The position numbers were made by a program, and so were the translations under genes. A stretch of DNA of 64,000 nucleotides, taken from NCBI GenBank assembly GCA_949357655.1, contig CASHTG010000011.1, forward strand, positions 558,001-622,000, in the 5' to 3' direction. Shown here in pieces: positions 1-12,700 of this stretch. Source of the DNA: Parascedosporium putredinis (taxonomy: Eukaryota > Ascomycota > Sordariomycetes > Microascales > Microascaceae). How positions within the stretch are numbered: the first letter of the stretch is position 1; each line of letters starts with the position of its first letter. The notes beneath the pieces are model-generated. The model was not told the DNA's origin. It did no database searches and was given only the letters and a program-made list of their open reading frames with translations.

Positions 1-1455
1 GGACACGGTTAAACACATTGTAGATGACATTGTTCCCGGGCTGAACGGCCAAGCTCTATCGTCCCGATATTACGGCTTCGTCACCGGCGGCACCCTCCCC
101 ATCGCGGAGTGGGCGGATAACGTCGTGTCCCGCGCTGACCAAAACGCGGCCGTCCACCTCCCCGACCAAACCGTAGCCACGGCCGTGGAGGACGCGGCGC
201 TGAAAATGGTCCTCTCGCTCCTCGACCTGGGCAACCCCGCGGACTGGACGGGGCGGACTTTACGACGGGCGCGACGGCGAGCAACGTGCTGGGGCTAGCA
301 TGCGCGCGGGAGGCGATCCTCGCGAAGAAGCTGGGGTCGGGCGAAAGCGTGGGGGAGCTGGGCCTCCTGGAGGCGTGCGTGCGGGCGGGCGTGACGGGCG
401 TGCAGGTCCTCACGTGCGCGGGGCACAGCTCGCTGAGCAAGGCCGCGAGCGTCGTCGGCCTCGGGCGGCGCGCGGTCAAGGAGCTTGGGGTGAGCGCCGC
501 GGAGCCGTGGAGGCTGGACGTGGAGGCCCTCGAGCGCGAGCTGCGCGCGCCCGGGGTGGTGAGCGTGATTTCGGTCAGCGCTGGGGAGGTGAACACGGGG
601 CGGCATGCGGTGAGCGGGGTGCAGGAGATGAAGCGCGTTCGTGAGCTGGCGGATCGGTATGGTGCCTGGCTTCACGTTGATGGTGGTACGTGTCCCCTTT
701 TTCGAAGCTGATAGGAAATCCGCGAAGAAGCCGGGAGAGGAAGACTGACAGTTTACAGCTTTTGGAATATTTTCAAGGGCCCTCGATGGTAGGAGCGAGT
801 ATCGCACCATCCGGGAACGTTGCGCCGGGGTAGAGCTAGCGGACAGCATCACCGTTGATGCGCACAAATTGCTCAATGTGGTAAGTTGGAGTGCGCCAAG
901 AATTCCCCTAGAGCAAGCGCCGCGATCTAATGTTTCTTTGTTTTAGCCGTATGATTGCGGCATGTTCTTTACCCGCTCGCACAAGACGCTCGAGGCCGTC
1001 TTTATGAATCCAAACGCCGCCTACTTAGCGTCCGGCTCTGAATCCAGCATCCCATCCCCTTGAATATCGGGCTGGAAAACTCTCGGCGGTTCAGGGCGCT
1101 TCCCGCCTACGCCGTGCTCCTCAGCGAAGGTCGACCCGGCATCGCGGGGCTACTTTCCAACATGACGGAGCTGAGCAGGCAGGCGGCGCGGTTCGTTCAG
1201 CAGTCGGAACACTACGAGCTGCTGCCTGACGAGAATATTGACGAAGTCTTCATGATTGTCCTCTTCCGAGCGAAAGACAAGAAGTTGAATGACGAGCTTG
1301 TGAGCAAGATTAATGCCACGAGGAAGATATACGTCAGCCCTACGAGCTGGAACGGAGAAAAGGCGGTCCGTATAGCCGTATCGACTTGGATGGTTGATGT
1401 TTCCCGCGACATGGAGGTCATCGCCTCTGTTCTCACTGAAGTGGCAGGGCAATAA
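1..1455 (+). CDS. Pyridoxal-phosphate-dependent group II decarboxylase, 5' partial
   Basis: C-terminal part of a PLP decarboxylase of the aromatic-L-amino-acid/tyrosine decarboxylase type; its start lies outside the window. Visible family motifs are FVTGGTLPIAEW, FTTGATASN, the cofactor aspartate in HVDGAFG (split by an intron) and the Schiff-base lysine in VDAHKLLNVPYDCG. Introns at 686-758 (gtacgt/acag) and 881-946 (gtaagt/ttag) restore the frame exactly. The reading frame changes once near TTT 259-261, where one extra T would join the two conserved halves. The stop is at 1453-1455. The substrate cannot be told from this part; glutamate decarboxylase is less likely because the motifs resemble the small aromatic decarboxylase-like fungal enzymes. 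Confidence 0.85.
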
Positions 1456-1872
1456 TGTAAGGAGAAGGGGGTTTGTATGGCTTTTGCCTTTTCGCGGCAT
1501 CGTGTGCCAACCCCGTAGCTAGTGAGATTCTCTCACATTCGTAAATACATGCTTTCTATATAAGCTTGTCTGTTTCGAGGCAAAACATGACGCCAGGCCA
1601 CCACCCCATCTGAGCGGCTTGGGTGGTCAATCTTTGACCTAGCATGCCCCTCACCGGTGCTTCTTCATGTTATCTAGGTTCTTTGAATACTTCTTTGCTT
1701 CAGAGATGAAGAACTCTAGTAAAGACAAAGGTTATCGGCGCATATCTTTGGCGCTTCGGAAGCTCCAGGAAGCAGGGAGAAGAGGGTACAGGTCTCATCG
1801 AGCTGTTGTGTCGAATAACGGACAAGCCTGATCCGATCGTGAAAGGTCCTGAACAAAATGAAGATTCCTGCC
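1456..1872. other. Intergenic, convergent 3' regions
   Basis: A 417 bp gap between two genes pointing at each other. It holds no ORF with recognisable coding character; it presumably contains the two 3' UTRs. Confidence 0.6.
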
Positions 1873-2741
1873 TCACGCTGGGTCTTTCTCTAGAGCCAGG
1901 CCCAACACCTTTTCCACCGCAATCATGTCATCTTTCCCAAACCCCTTTTCAATGGCTCGCTTGTATAGAAGGCCGGCAAGGCGAATCATAGGGGATTCAG
2001 CATTGATTGCTGTCGATGCCGAATCGATTATCTGAGTAAGATTGAAACAATCGTTGATGCTTGCTTGGGCCGACCAATCCTCGTCGATCATCTTTTCCAG
2101 CTTCAACTTGGAATACGGCGAAGCCATGGGGCCGGCGTCGAGAACTTGAGTAAAGGCGCGGATGTCTAGATCTTGGGCCCTGGCCAACGCCATGGACTCG
2201 GCCAATCCTGCCGTCATGGTGATGAGGTATGTGTTCACGGCGAATTTGGTCTTCAGACCCATGCCAATCTCGCCGCAGTACACCGCGGCCTTTGTGATGA
2301 GCTCAACCAAAGGCCCCATCTCCCCGCTACGCTCTTATCGCCGGCCATCATGCCCACCAGTTGGCCCTTCTCCGCTGGAATTTTACTGCCGCTCACGGGC
2401 ATCTCGATAAAACGCCCACCCGCACGGTGGATCTCATCAGCCATATATTTGCTGAACTCAACCGGCACCGAGCTGGTATTGATCAAAGTTTTATTCCGAA
2501 GCCCGCTCCTAAACTCGGGCGTGAATATCGACTGGATGGCCGTTTGATCGTGCAGCATCGTGAAGATTACGTCGGTATCCCGGGCGAGTAGGCTTGGCGA
2601 CTCGGCCACTTGGGCGCCCGCTTGACGAAGGGGAGGGTATTTGGACGAGCTACGGTTCCACACTGTAAGGGGATATCTGCGAGCGAGGTTCAGAGCCATG
2701 GGCGTGCCCATGACGCCGAGACCTACGAACCCTACTTTCAT
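1873..2741 (-). CDS. NAD(P)-binding beta-hydroxyacid dehydrogenase (3-hydroxyisobutyrate/6PGDH-like)
   Basis: About 289 residues, normal for the 3-hydroxyisobutyrate dehydrogenase family. It starts with MKVGFVGLGVMGTPMALNLA, a Rossmann GxGxxG nucleotide-binding motif. The substrate-binding loop reads FIEMPVSGSKIPAEKGQ, close to the usual DAPVSGG, and the region GMGLKTKFAVN holds the likely catalytic lysine in the all-helical C-terminal domain. The family oxidises 3-hydroxyacids such as 3-hydroxyisobutyrate or reduces semialdehydes; the exact substrate is not visible. The frame breaks at CCCC 2322-2325 (plus strand), where one extra base joins GDKSVAG with EMGPLVEL. It is convergent with the decarboxylase. 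Confidence 0.85.
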
Positions 2742-3611
2742 AGCTCAGTGCTCAAGGGTATTATGGCGGGTGTACGAAGAGTCTCTCGCACAACGACTTA
2801 AGCGCAGTCAATCGTTTGGATGGAGGCAATATTGAAATATCATGAATCTGAATGATTAAATCGGCTCTCTAATCAGACGATGTTTTGTTCACGAGCGGGC
2901 AGCAGATAAGAAAGATAAAGTCCGCACCTTCCTTGGAATTTTGAGAGCATGGAAGCTTAGCCGCATGTAGCCGCCGTCGTTTGATCCTTTGCATTAGCCC
3001 GCATGTCAAACCTTAATCCTACGCCCTTCGGTAGACGGTGGCGCCTTTCCACAGACAAGGCACTCACGCGTCAAGTTGATTCCCTTTGGTTAATAGTCTA
3101 TTTCTCGAAGCCACAACCCCAAAATGGGCTTCACAGCTTAAATGTGCCCCAGCCTGTGATCCTAGTCCACACCGACACGAGTATAAACTTGATATATGTC
3201 TCAGGAGTTGATGTGATCTAGGCTGGCATCATTGGTTAGCCCTACGCCCACGAGCCGGAGCGAGAGCAGCCCTTCCCCCATACTCTCCCTGATCTCCATG
3301 CTGCTATGGGCAACTTGGCATCAAAATCCTCGAGTAAGGGCCGATCGCACAAGTCTAACGGATTGAGTTGATAGAGGCTATGGAGAAGACGCTTGGGACT
3401 GGTCACCTCATACACTGACCGGTAGGAGCAACTTAGCGTCGACATCCCGGCACCACGATCTATGGGATGAAGCGGAGGAAAGGTGGTTGAGATAGTTTGA
3501 ATACACTTGTTCCTTCTAGGTACACGTTGCTTCGCTTGCGCTTAAGAGGTTCGACCAGCGCCGGAGTTGTCTGCTATGCTCTACGTGTTTGAGAATGGAA
3601 AGCCTTAGCGT
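2742..3611. other. Intergenic
   Basis: 870 bp upstream of the dehydrogenase and downstream of the tubby-like gene. Short ORFs (for example 3003-3221) have no recognisable content. I see nothing else in it. Confidence 0.5.
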
Positions 3612-4322
3612 TCAGCGCCGACCCCGGATATTACTGCGATCTCTCTGAAATATCGCCAGAGACGTCACTACAGCCATCACCTCCCAGCTCTCGCCCAAGC
3701 TTCCAGCCAACCCACCCCGAAAAAGGCAAACCTGCCTTCCTCCTTCCCCTTCCCTTTGCCCAAGCAGCCACCACTGCGTCTCCACCGCTCGCCACAACGC
3801 TCGCGTCGGTTTTCGAATCCCCTTTGCCACCAGCGCCCAGTCGCACGAGCTTCCACCCCGACTTTTCGACCCCGAGACTCGCGATAGCGGCGCCGGAGCT
3901 GTGCCGCCACTCAAAGTTCTCGCGCTCGCCGGCCACGGTCTCGATGGCAAAGGTGTATGCCAAGTACGGAAACGACATGCGGGGTGATAATGCTTCTTCT
4001 CGGCCTGATTTCGAGTCGCGGCCCATGATTGTGGCTACCATGGGGCTTTGGAGGTCTTTGTAGGAGACTGTGGCGAGAGGGTCGTGTCGCTTTGGGGCCC
4101 CGAGTGGAGGATGATTTGCGGCTGGCCCGAGGTATCGCTGCCCTGATACGAGAGCGCGTAGATGGGGCTGTCGGGGCCGTCGCCGAGAATATAGGTGCGG
4201 CTAAGCTTGGCATGTCGGTAAATGGTGAACTTTTCCGGGAATGCGCCATTTCGTTGCGAGGTAGAAGGGCCCTCGGACGTCCCAGCGGGTGTTGAGTTGA
4301 GGTTTAGCGACGAGGTTTCCAT
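3612..4322 (-). CDS. Fungal protein, likely tubby C-terminal-like fold
   Basis: About 237 residues, starting from the ATG at 4322 (METSSLNLNSTP). The stretch NGAFPEKFTIYRHAKLSRTY, the serine/proline-rich N terminus and the closing WEVMAVVTSLAIFQRDRSN resemble a widespread ascomycete family related to tubby/scramblase beta-barrels. That family link is recalled, not computed. Three frames are used: one changes near 4093, and another at CCC 3694-3696 where removing one base rejoins WKLGESWEV. A lineage-specific protein without a known role is the alternative. Confidence 0.6.
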
Positions 4323-5573
4323 CCTGATTCTCGTCGGCTCGCTCACTTTGGCGGGGGTAATTGACAGGTTGTTGGGAATGGGGATCAACGACGGCGGATC
4401 CCTCTTATTTTAATGAGATAGGCGGAATTGGGTTCACGGCGCGATACTTGAATATTTGTGGTCCCGTCACACGAAGAAAATTGGCCGGTTTGACCTTAAC
4501 CAGCTCCGCATGTGCTTGGGACAAAAGCGATGATGGAAATCGAAGAGTGCCAGAGGCTGTGGTAGTGGCTGCGCCGGCCTTGGCGGGCTACATCCCAGGG
4601 TACCACCAACCCTGCACAAGGTGATACGAGAACCGTCCTCTTTGTAACAGATGCGATTCATTTCAGCCCTCTGGCGGGGAAATGGCAAGGCTGTTTGACG
4701 GTGGCGAGACGAAGAATATCAAAATGGAAAAAGGGCTTGTAATTAATAAATTTTCCCTGTTAGCACAACTGTCACTGGTCGCCCTCGACGGAAACTAGCT
4801 TTGCAACACACAGCGCGACAAGAGAGTCTTTGTCTAAATTGAGACTGGACATGAGGGGAACGCCGTATGAGAAGTCAGATTATTGAGTACTATCTTCTAA
4901 GATTGGAAATACACATCCAACAGTGAAAGCTAGGGCCGTCGAGGAGAGATTGGCATAGGCTTCTGAACAGGTTGGGATTCTGTCGGTGATCTGAGGCTAG
5001 AGTCAAGCGCGTAGTCACGCAGCTGGCACCTAACTATCTAGGAGTTTCTAAGGTTTCTAAGGTGGCGACACGGATAGAACCTCAGACCCCCGAAACGGTC
5101 TCTTGGCGGAGCCGCAGCTGGAGATCCCGACGTGCACATGGGTGGCGACTTTCCGTGTTCATCACCACGCGTGTCGCTATATTGGGAAGACTAAGACGGG
5201 CCCTGGGCAGTCCGAACGATCGGTTACAATCCTAGCAATAAAAGAACTATATTTAGTGTGAAGGACTTCACCAAAGTGTAGGAGATAGCGCTGAAGGCGT
5301 CGACGAAGAATGCCGTCAACGTACACGAGTAGTGTGGGCGATGGGAAGGTAGGGCTATGAAGAACAAGTACCTAAATGGCCTTGAGTCTTTATATTATAT
5401 CTCGTAAAAACAATTTCTATAAACATTATTCGTATGTTGCACCATCTCGGAATCTTATTCTTACACTTCATCGTAAATACCACCCGGGCCTTGAGCCTGA
5501 ACTCTATGCTTCGGCGACAAGGGGTCCTGGCCGTTAACAGCCATAGCACCAGCTCTTGCTCTAATTCCCGGGA
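4323..5573. other. Intergenic
   Basis: 1.25 kb between two minus-strand genes: the promoter side of the tubby-like gene and the 3' side of the membrane protein. No coding signature, RNA gene or repeat was recognised. Confidence 0.5.
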
Positions 5574-6815
5574 TTAAGGCTGCTTGTTTATTTTGGCCAG
5601 CACATGCGCCTTGATCTCACATCCTCCGACTGACGGATCGTCAATCCACGAGCAGTACGAGATCCACACCTGCAACGCCCCTAACAGAATAGACGCAAGC
5701 CCGAAGAAGAGCGCGAGAATGATTCCGAGCACGCCCCACCATGTTGAGTACCACGCCGACTTGCGCTTATCCGACCACTTCTCCCACCTTGTCACCGGCG
5801 TAGGGTTCTCCAGCTCGTTCCAGATGCGGTAGAGTCGTTCGCCCCAGTGCGGGAAACTGCGGTAGAGCGATCGGAGGTTCGTCAGGCTCGCCGCGTCCCT
5901 CTGTGTGTTCGTGGGTCCTAACTCTGTCGAAGCGGAGAAGGGGTCTAGCAGGCCGGCGTCGAGACGTTTGGATCTGTCGGCGACGTGGGCCTTCAAGGTC
6001 CTTCTTGACGAGCGGTCATTCAGGGAAGAAGAGCTCGTAGCTATCTAGCGTTTCCTGAAGAAGACCCGGAGGTAGGCATCCACTGAAGCATGGCGGAGTA
6101 CGTGTTAATTCATGAGGTTCGGATACCGAGGTATGTGGTGGGATGGATCGTGACTTACAACTTCAGTGACTCTTCTGAGAGCATACTTACTCCCGGTAAC
6201 ATGTGGGGAGCCAGCGCCTCGAGACACATTTTCAGATAGCGCGGATGTCTAAACAGATATAGCGTCTTCCAGTCATTACCGATGAAAAGATTTAAGTGAT
6301 CCGTGAGCCGGTCGGTCCATTCAATCTTGATGCGTGCGATGCTGCTGAGGGATGAGGCGGTAAACCGTGTGGCGCTGATCCTCTCGAAGCCCGAGTCTAG
6401 CGCGGGCATCGGCGTCTTGGGATAGACGCGGTTGATGTAAGCATCAATGCTCTCGTCCAGCGACCACACGGGGTCGAAGTTGTCGCCGCCGGAAACTTCG
6501 GGGACCGGCACGCTGTCACCAACATGGCGCGGACAACAAAGTCCAGGCTCGGGCTCTTACCCGGCGCAGGATAAATCTCGGCTTTCAACTTCTTGACAGT
6601 GCTTTTGAGCTTGTCAAACAAGTCAACGACCTCCTCGGCGCTTCTGGGGATGCGGAGCCGTCGAGCGTCGCTGCTGTGCGGCCCATCTCATCCTGCAAGT
6701 AGTTGAGATAGCACTGCATCACCCCCGCATCGTAACATTTGTTATCGGCGAACGCGCCCAAGATTGCATCTTTTCCTTCTGCCGACAAAGCTTCTATTGG
6801 ATCATTGGACGCCAT
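5574..6815 (-). CDS. Uncharacterised fungal protein with one C-terminal transmembrane segment
   Basis: Start at ATG 6815 (MASNDPIEALSAEGKD). The family looks like a common ascomycete one: a long soluble part, a motif resembling ETLDSYELFFPE, then W-rich linkers (WEKWSDKRKSAWYSTWWG) and one hydrophobic helix (VLGIILALFFGLASILLGAL) near the C terminus. A gtaagt donor around 6197 and a pyrimidine-rich cag around 6053 suggest one intron of about 145 nt. The frame changes near 6640, 6500 and 6025, each fixable by one base. No catalytic motif is seen. In this family the soluble part is often annotated only as a hypothetical protein. Confidence 0.65.
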
Positions 6816-7340
6816 GGTGTATAAGAGTTTATTTGGGACTCGAGGATTGATGCCGCACGCAGGATCGATAAATGGAATCGCGATCAAGCTTTCTCTTCTT
6901 ATCTAAGAAGCACTTTCCTCTGCGCCACAACCGTGAGTGGCATGTGGAGCCAAGCATTGTGGAAATGAGGAAAATCGAAATAAGGGCGACCAGGCTGGGG
7001 CTGAGCTGCAGGCGGGACGCACGATGCCAATAGCCACCGTCGATTTTTACCACTCTTTTCCTCTAGCGTGACAACCCCTGCGTGCCTCAAGTCAGCTTCC
7101 CAGCAATTCATTCGCCAGCGTTGAGGGTCGTGCATGAGGACGAGGGCGGTCTTGCGGGCCAGGGCCTACCCTCCATGACGTGGGCGCGCTTGCCCTCGCG
7201 ATCTTTGCCCCCTTCCGTTCCCTCCCCTCTCGCCTTGTTTTTTTCTCCTGCGTCGAATTGAGAGGACGGTCGAGATAGATATGGATGATTGACGATTTTC
7301 CCTCCAGCGCGTCTCTTTTGAGAGACTCAATCGTCGCAAA
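6816..7340. other. Divergent intergenic region
   Basis: 525 bp between the start of the minus-strand membrane protein and the start of the plus-strand trypsin-fold gene, so it probably carries both promoters. I could not identify a TATA box or a defined operator. Confidence 0.55.
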
Positions 7341-9549
7341 ATGCCGGTCGATGCGTTTATCGGCGAAGGGCAATTACTGCGGCAGGCCGCTCCCGGCACA
7401 GACGACGATCTCGGCCAGGCGCCGCCAAAAGATGATCTTAATCACTTTGTCGAATCCCGGACCAAGCTTTACTCTAGCTGGATTTCGGAGCGATTCGCGA
7501 AGCTGCAAAACAAACAACAAACGAGTAAACCGAAGAAGACGAGAAAGAGAAGAAAAGTCCAGCAAAATGGAATTCTCCAACCGCCCCAAGCCCAAGCGGT
7601 AGCGACACAGCCAGCGCAGACCGAGCCCGCGCCGCCAGCTTCACTCTCACAGAATGGTCAACAGGTTGTCGGGGGCGCGACATCGAGCGTTCAATCACCC
7701 CAGAACCGGCGCCGCCTCCAGACGCGACTGCACAACTATCCCCGGTGGCTGCGGGAAAGCGACCGGAGCAACCGACATACCCGCCGGCCGCTCCGGTAAC
7801 GCAACCCGCGAATTCGCAAACCGCAACAACAACAGCGCAGCCTGAGGCACCGCCTTCGACCGCGCAGCAGAAAACCGCGACTCCGGCCCTTGTCCCGCTC
7901 GACCTCCTCGAAAGACTCCAAACCGTGCATCTCGCCTCCGAAGTCGGCCTCCAAGCCGTCTGGGTCCCGACGTTCGCCGCCCGAGAATCGACCGAGGCGC
8001 ACGCTAAGTTCATGAGGGGATGGAACAACGGCAGCGTGCCCAGCGTGCTGCGCGAGAAACTTCAGGGCCGCGTGCCGTACATTAGCTTCTCGCGCGTGGT
8101 CTTGAGCCCGCGCCGGGGCTGGCTCGGCCGGTCTGGAGGGCCGGGATAGCTTGTGCGTCGGCGGTCTCACGTCGCGGGAGCGGATACGGCAAGTGCACGC
8201 CGTGCTGTCGCGCAAGGATATTCAGGCGTGGTACCACCCGCTACGCCTATGCTACGACATGAGACTGGTTCAGGAACGGGCCGCGGCCGGGAAGACATCG
8301 AACGTGTTTGAGAGCCTGGACAGTCGTGGGCCCGTAACAATGTGTGGTGTCAAGTTTAGCACCGGAGCTCACGATGGTGGTATACAGCGGTCCACGATTG
8401 GCGGCCTTGTCAAGATGAATGGCGTATTTATGGCTGTTACCAGCGCGCACGGCGCCAGCTCGCGGTCGACGGACACCGCAGAATCCCCAAGCGCGTCGGC
8501 TCCTTCAACGAATGGTTCGGTCTCACTTCTCGCGGACGATTATGATGCCGAATTAGTTGATCCGGTTATCATCTTGACTTCCTCCGAAGTGACGCTGGCC
8601 TCCGGCATCTTCCCGGACGAAGGCTCATGGCAAGGTCAGAAGCTTCACAGCCCGGGGTCGATCAATATAGCACAACAACCACAACATCGCGTTCAGCTGT
8701 GGAGTGATGCAGCCTCCCGGTTTTCGGCGACTGGAAGCTGGTTCCCGTCACCCCTAATCAGTGCTTACCTAACATGTCGTTGAACGAGGAATTTTTGATA
8801 CAAGTAGACAACGTCGTGGCGAGTGACGAGGTGAAAGACGAGATTTTCATCACACACTTTACCCGTATGATCACCGAGAAGCCTGTACGGATCTTGGTAG
8901 AGCCCAACCGTCTCAGCAGCGGGACTCTTCGGCCCGCAACTAACTTCTTAGCGTTCGATCTCGGTCCATTGCAGGAGACCTGCGTGGTCACGCTAGAAGG
9001 CGAGCCCCTTCGCGACGGCGATTCGGGCTCGTGGGTTATCGATGCTCTAGGTGGCCTTATTGGCATGGTTCGGGCGACTGTAGGCCGCGATGTGTATGTT
9101 GTGCCTTTTGGCAACTCATAGAACTCGATGAGGTCGCCGGTAGGCTGCAGCTACCATCAGCTCTCAGCTGCCTGCTGGAGAATGTTCGCTATGACGGACG
9201 AAATATGCAGCCCTTTGCCCTGAACCAAAAGATGCTCGAGGCATCTGCTCGTCATGAGCCCCCAGATCGATTGGCTGCCGCTATCCTGCACCTTCGAGAG
9301 ACGTCGCCCGAAATGTACGACACGGAAGCGCTGGCCGATCTGCTCGTTACCCAAGGAAGCCGCTTGTATGCGGTTCTCGCGGGAAATTCGAGTCTTGCCC
9401 TCGCCCCCACAGACCCCGCGGCAGGCGTCTTGAAGGCATTGCAGGAGGCCTATAAGCGCCTCTACCCGCTCGGTACGCCATCGGACGCCCGTCATACGGC
9501 GCCTCCTGATGGGCCGCCGAAGAGCAAAAATACTCTCTACCGGGTCTAG
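7341..9549 (+). CDS. Trypsin-fold serine protease-like protein
   Basis: About 735 residues from the ATG at 7341 (MPVDAFIGEGQLL). A basic patch (KPKKTRKRRK) and a Pro/Gln/Ala-rich low-complexity linker occupy roughly residues 50-190. A chymotrypsin-like domain follows: TSAHGA may be the histidine loop, DDYDAELVDP may hold the aspartate, and DGDSGSWVID is the serine loop. All three residues of the triad are plausible, so it may be active, although many fungal relatives are annotated without function. Frame changes occur at CCCC 7698-7701, near 8130, at TTTT 8721-8724 and near 9115. The frame after about 9510 runs on towards the MFS gene, so the true end is uncertain. It is probably intracellular because no signal peptide is seen. 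Confidence 0.65.
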
Positions 9550-9618
9550 ATGTCCTCAGGGCCTTTTCAGGGGTGTTGAGCGCGTTCAATTCGACGGTGG
9601 GGGTCTTTACGGCCGACA

Positions 9619-12579
9619 TGCTACGAAAGAGCGCCAATAGGTTACGGTTAGTCTACGACAAATCTAGAGAACCCAAGACCATGCATCTTACCATGGCTCA
9701 ATTGAGGGCTCGGGTCGGGCCGTCCCACCCCTTTTCACTCCAGCCGGCATGACAACTACCTAATCTGGGATATGGCATGGCAGGCACTCGGGCAGGTCAC
9801 GGACCCCAGCACGGTCGACGAGGCATTGCAAGGTACGCAGCTTTTGGATGAGCCCATACCACGTCCTAGGCACTCTTTGGCTAACAATATGTGCGTGATC
9901 CAGAGGTGCGGTATATCGAAGACCACTATGTCCAACTAGCACACTCCCGACGGGTTTTGCCTTCTTACCAAAACCCCAACGGACGGCGAAATACCGAAGC
10001 AGTAATTAGAGAGCATCGCCTTTTGAAAGCAAGTCGTAAGATGCTGCCCGTTGCGGCGGTACTGCTGTCCTCCGGCTTACTATTTGGCAAGTCACCCACC
10101 CCTTAGAAACGCCAGCACCGCTCCAATCGCCCACATGTACATGTAGCTAACGCAGGTGGACTTTTGCCCGTACTCTAGGTCTGGCTCTTGCAGCCAACGA
10201 CGCATACGAAGAATACGTGAGCCGCGCCAAAATATCGTTAGTCCCAGTTCCCGAAGACAGGCCGGACTACCGTATGGAAGGACTTGCCGCGAGTCTCTAC
10301 TTTGCCGCACTGCTCGGTATAGCAGGCACAGCACCAATCAACTACGTGCTTGGCCGACGTGCCGGCCTCGCGCTATTTGCAATTTTTGTGTTTGCGGGCC
10401 ATTTTATGTACATGTTTGCTAATTCACTGGGACTTCTTCTCGGCGCCCGCGTCCTGACCGGCATCGGTAAGCGCCTGTTTCCGCCCACCCATTCCCATCT
10501 TACTCTCCATCGCAAAGTCCTTCTATAGGCTTCCCACTTTTGTGCTCACGCTAACACGCTCCCCCGAAATCTCCACCTCGCAGGCATCGCATCTGGCGCT
10601 CTATCGTCTCTGCTCCTGGCTACAGAAACGGCTTCTTTCTGGTGGCGAGGCTCCTGGATTGCGCTGTGGTATTTTGCGACTTTAGTAGGGCGGGTTGTTG
10701 GCACGACGATGCACTTCGGTCTACGAAATAATGCCGGAGAGCAGGTCAGCGACCGGACAGCTTTCATCCTCTTGTCCTTCGTCGTGCCCGTTCCCGCCGT
10801 GCTGCTTCTAGCCGTAACATATGGCTTTTGTCCAGAATCGCCGGTATTCCTTCTACGGAAGAGGCAGCCTAGGGGAGCTATATCAGCCTTTTTCAGTTTC
10901 GCCAAGCTCCGCAGCACAAAGGTCAAGATCAACAAACCACCCTTCCCCGTACCCCTTGGCTATGCTAACATTCTCTACAGATGCAAGCACTTCGGGACGT
11001 TGCTTTCCTACTCGACCCTGGATCAACCACCAAGTCTAAAAAGTACCACTCGTCTCGGAATACCGGGATATCTCAACATGCCAACGATCCCGGAGCGCTG
11101 GAAGGCGCGGGTGCACCTGGCATATCGGCCGATAGAGATCAAAACACTCTTATTGGCTTCGTACGCGGCGTCAAGATGTTCTTATGGACTGCCAATTGTC
11201 GCAGGGCTCTATATGCATCGGCACTGCTTGCCTTTATTCAACCGCTTTGCGGAGGTACCGAAACATCCCCCGCTTTCGTGAGAGACCTGCTGCTGACTTG
11301 GTTTTAACTGCTATAGCTCAAGCTGTGACATCCTATCCCGGTGAGTTCTAGACTTCCTGAGCATATCTAGCTTTATTCTTTTGTGAGAGGCGTCACTAAC
11401 AGACACCATCAACAATAGGATTTGACTTCTCAGGTACCCAGAACCACCTGATCTTGCAAAACACGCTGGCCGCACTCCTATGTAAGCTAAGAATCCATTC
11501 AGTTTTTGACTTGACGCTCCAAAAGCCGCCCGCGAAACTGATATTTCTCTCCCCTTGATTAGATGCAATAAGTGCCCTCGCGTGTGTCGTCGCGATCTCC
11601 TCGGTGGATAACAGAGGAAGGCGCACCCACCTATTCTACTCCTTGGTGGTTCTTGCCGCCTTGGGAATAGGGGTGACTGTGAGCGAACACTTATTAGTGG
11701 ATTCTGCCGTAAAAGGAGGGTGATACCAATCCTCTTGCTAGGTATATTGCACCCAATTTCACTTTTCCAATCGAATGATACATGTACTAACTGAGGTTGT
11801 AGCGCACGCTGGTGTTGCGAATGCTGGTTTAGGTAAGATTGCGAAACTGACTCGACGATGGAAGAGAAGCTCACGTATCATCAGGCCCCGTGACATACAT
11901 CCTCATGGCTGAGTCGTAAGTAGCTGACTTTCACGATGCCCGTATATGGGCTCTTCTACCTAGACTAGAGCTAACCTCTCTCCTAGTTTCGTAATGTTTT
12001 CTGAAGTGGTATGCTTCTAAAAAGACCCTCTGAAAGTACGCGAGGAGAAACGAACTGCGACTAACACGATACTTAGGGAACCGCCATCTCGCTCTTGGTC
12101 CACTTCAGTGTGACTGGGGTTGTTACCTTATTTCTACCTAGGTTTGACTTGCCTACCTCCCAGAGAGACATGTACGGATGCACTGATACGAGGCGGACTA
12201 TTAGCATGCAACGCATATTTGGCATGACCAATGTCTTTGCATTTTTCACCGGGTTCACGGGTCTCGCCATGCTTCTAACACCCCTGTTCGTCCGTGAAAC
12301 GAAGAGAAGAACGCCGAAGAACATCACGACCGTTTTCAGTGTTTCCACGCTACGGTTTGTCCAGTTCCAACTCAGGGTCATGGTGCCCTGGATTGTACGC
12401 AGATACATTGGGCGACGGAGATATAATGGGGGTGGCCGAAGCTCAAGGAGCTGTACAGCGGAGGTGAAGAGGAATCACAGCGAGAGATGGAGTCACGATA
12501 TGCGATGATGGACCGTAGAGAGGACATCTTGCCACCTCGCGACCCAGACTTCACACCCGACTCGGTCTGGAGAATATAG
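9619..12579 (+). CDS. MFS sugar transporter-like membrane protein
   Basis: Major facilitator of the sugar-porter type, expected in the plasma membrane or an organelle membrane. Sugar-porter signatures are GRRAGLA after the second helix, CPESPVFLLRK before the central loop and FVRETKRRT after the last helix. A soluble N-terminal tail of about 100 residues precedes the first helix (MLPVAAVLLSSGLLFG). Many short introns fit: 9833-9903, 10087-10178 (GC-AG), 10467-10583, 10922-10980, 11255-11316, 11341-11418, 11482-11572, about 11679-11812, 11833-11884, 11916-11986 and 12009-12076. Frame breaks occur at TTTT 9732-9735 and GGGGG 12428-12432; past the second, the tail ends FTPDSVWRI. ATG 9619 is one choice of start; 9681 is another. 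The substrate is unknown. Confidence 0.75.
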
Positions 12580-12700
12580 CATTGGATGCGATATGTTGGC
12601 TTGTGAGGTAGAGGTTTGACTTGTGTAATTTAGTATGAGCAATGAGCAACCGGACTCTGCGTGGCCTTTGATTTAATCCACCTTTCTCTGTATTTCCCCA

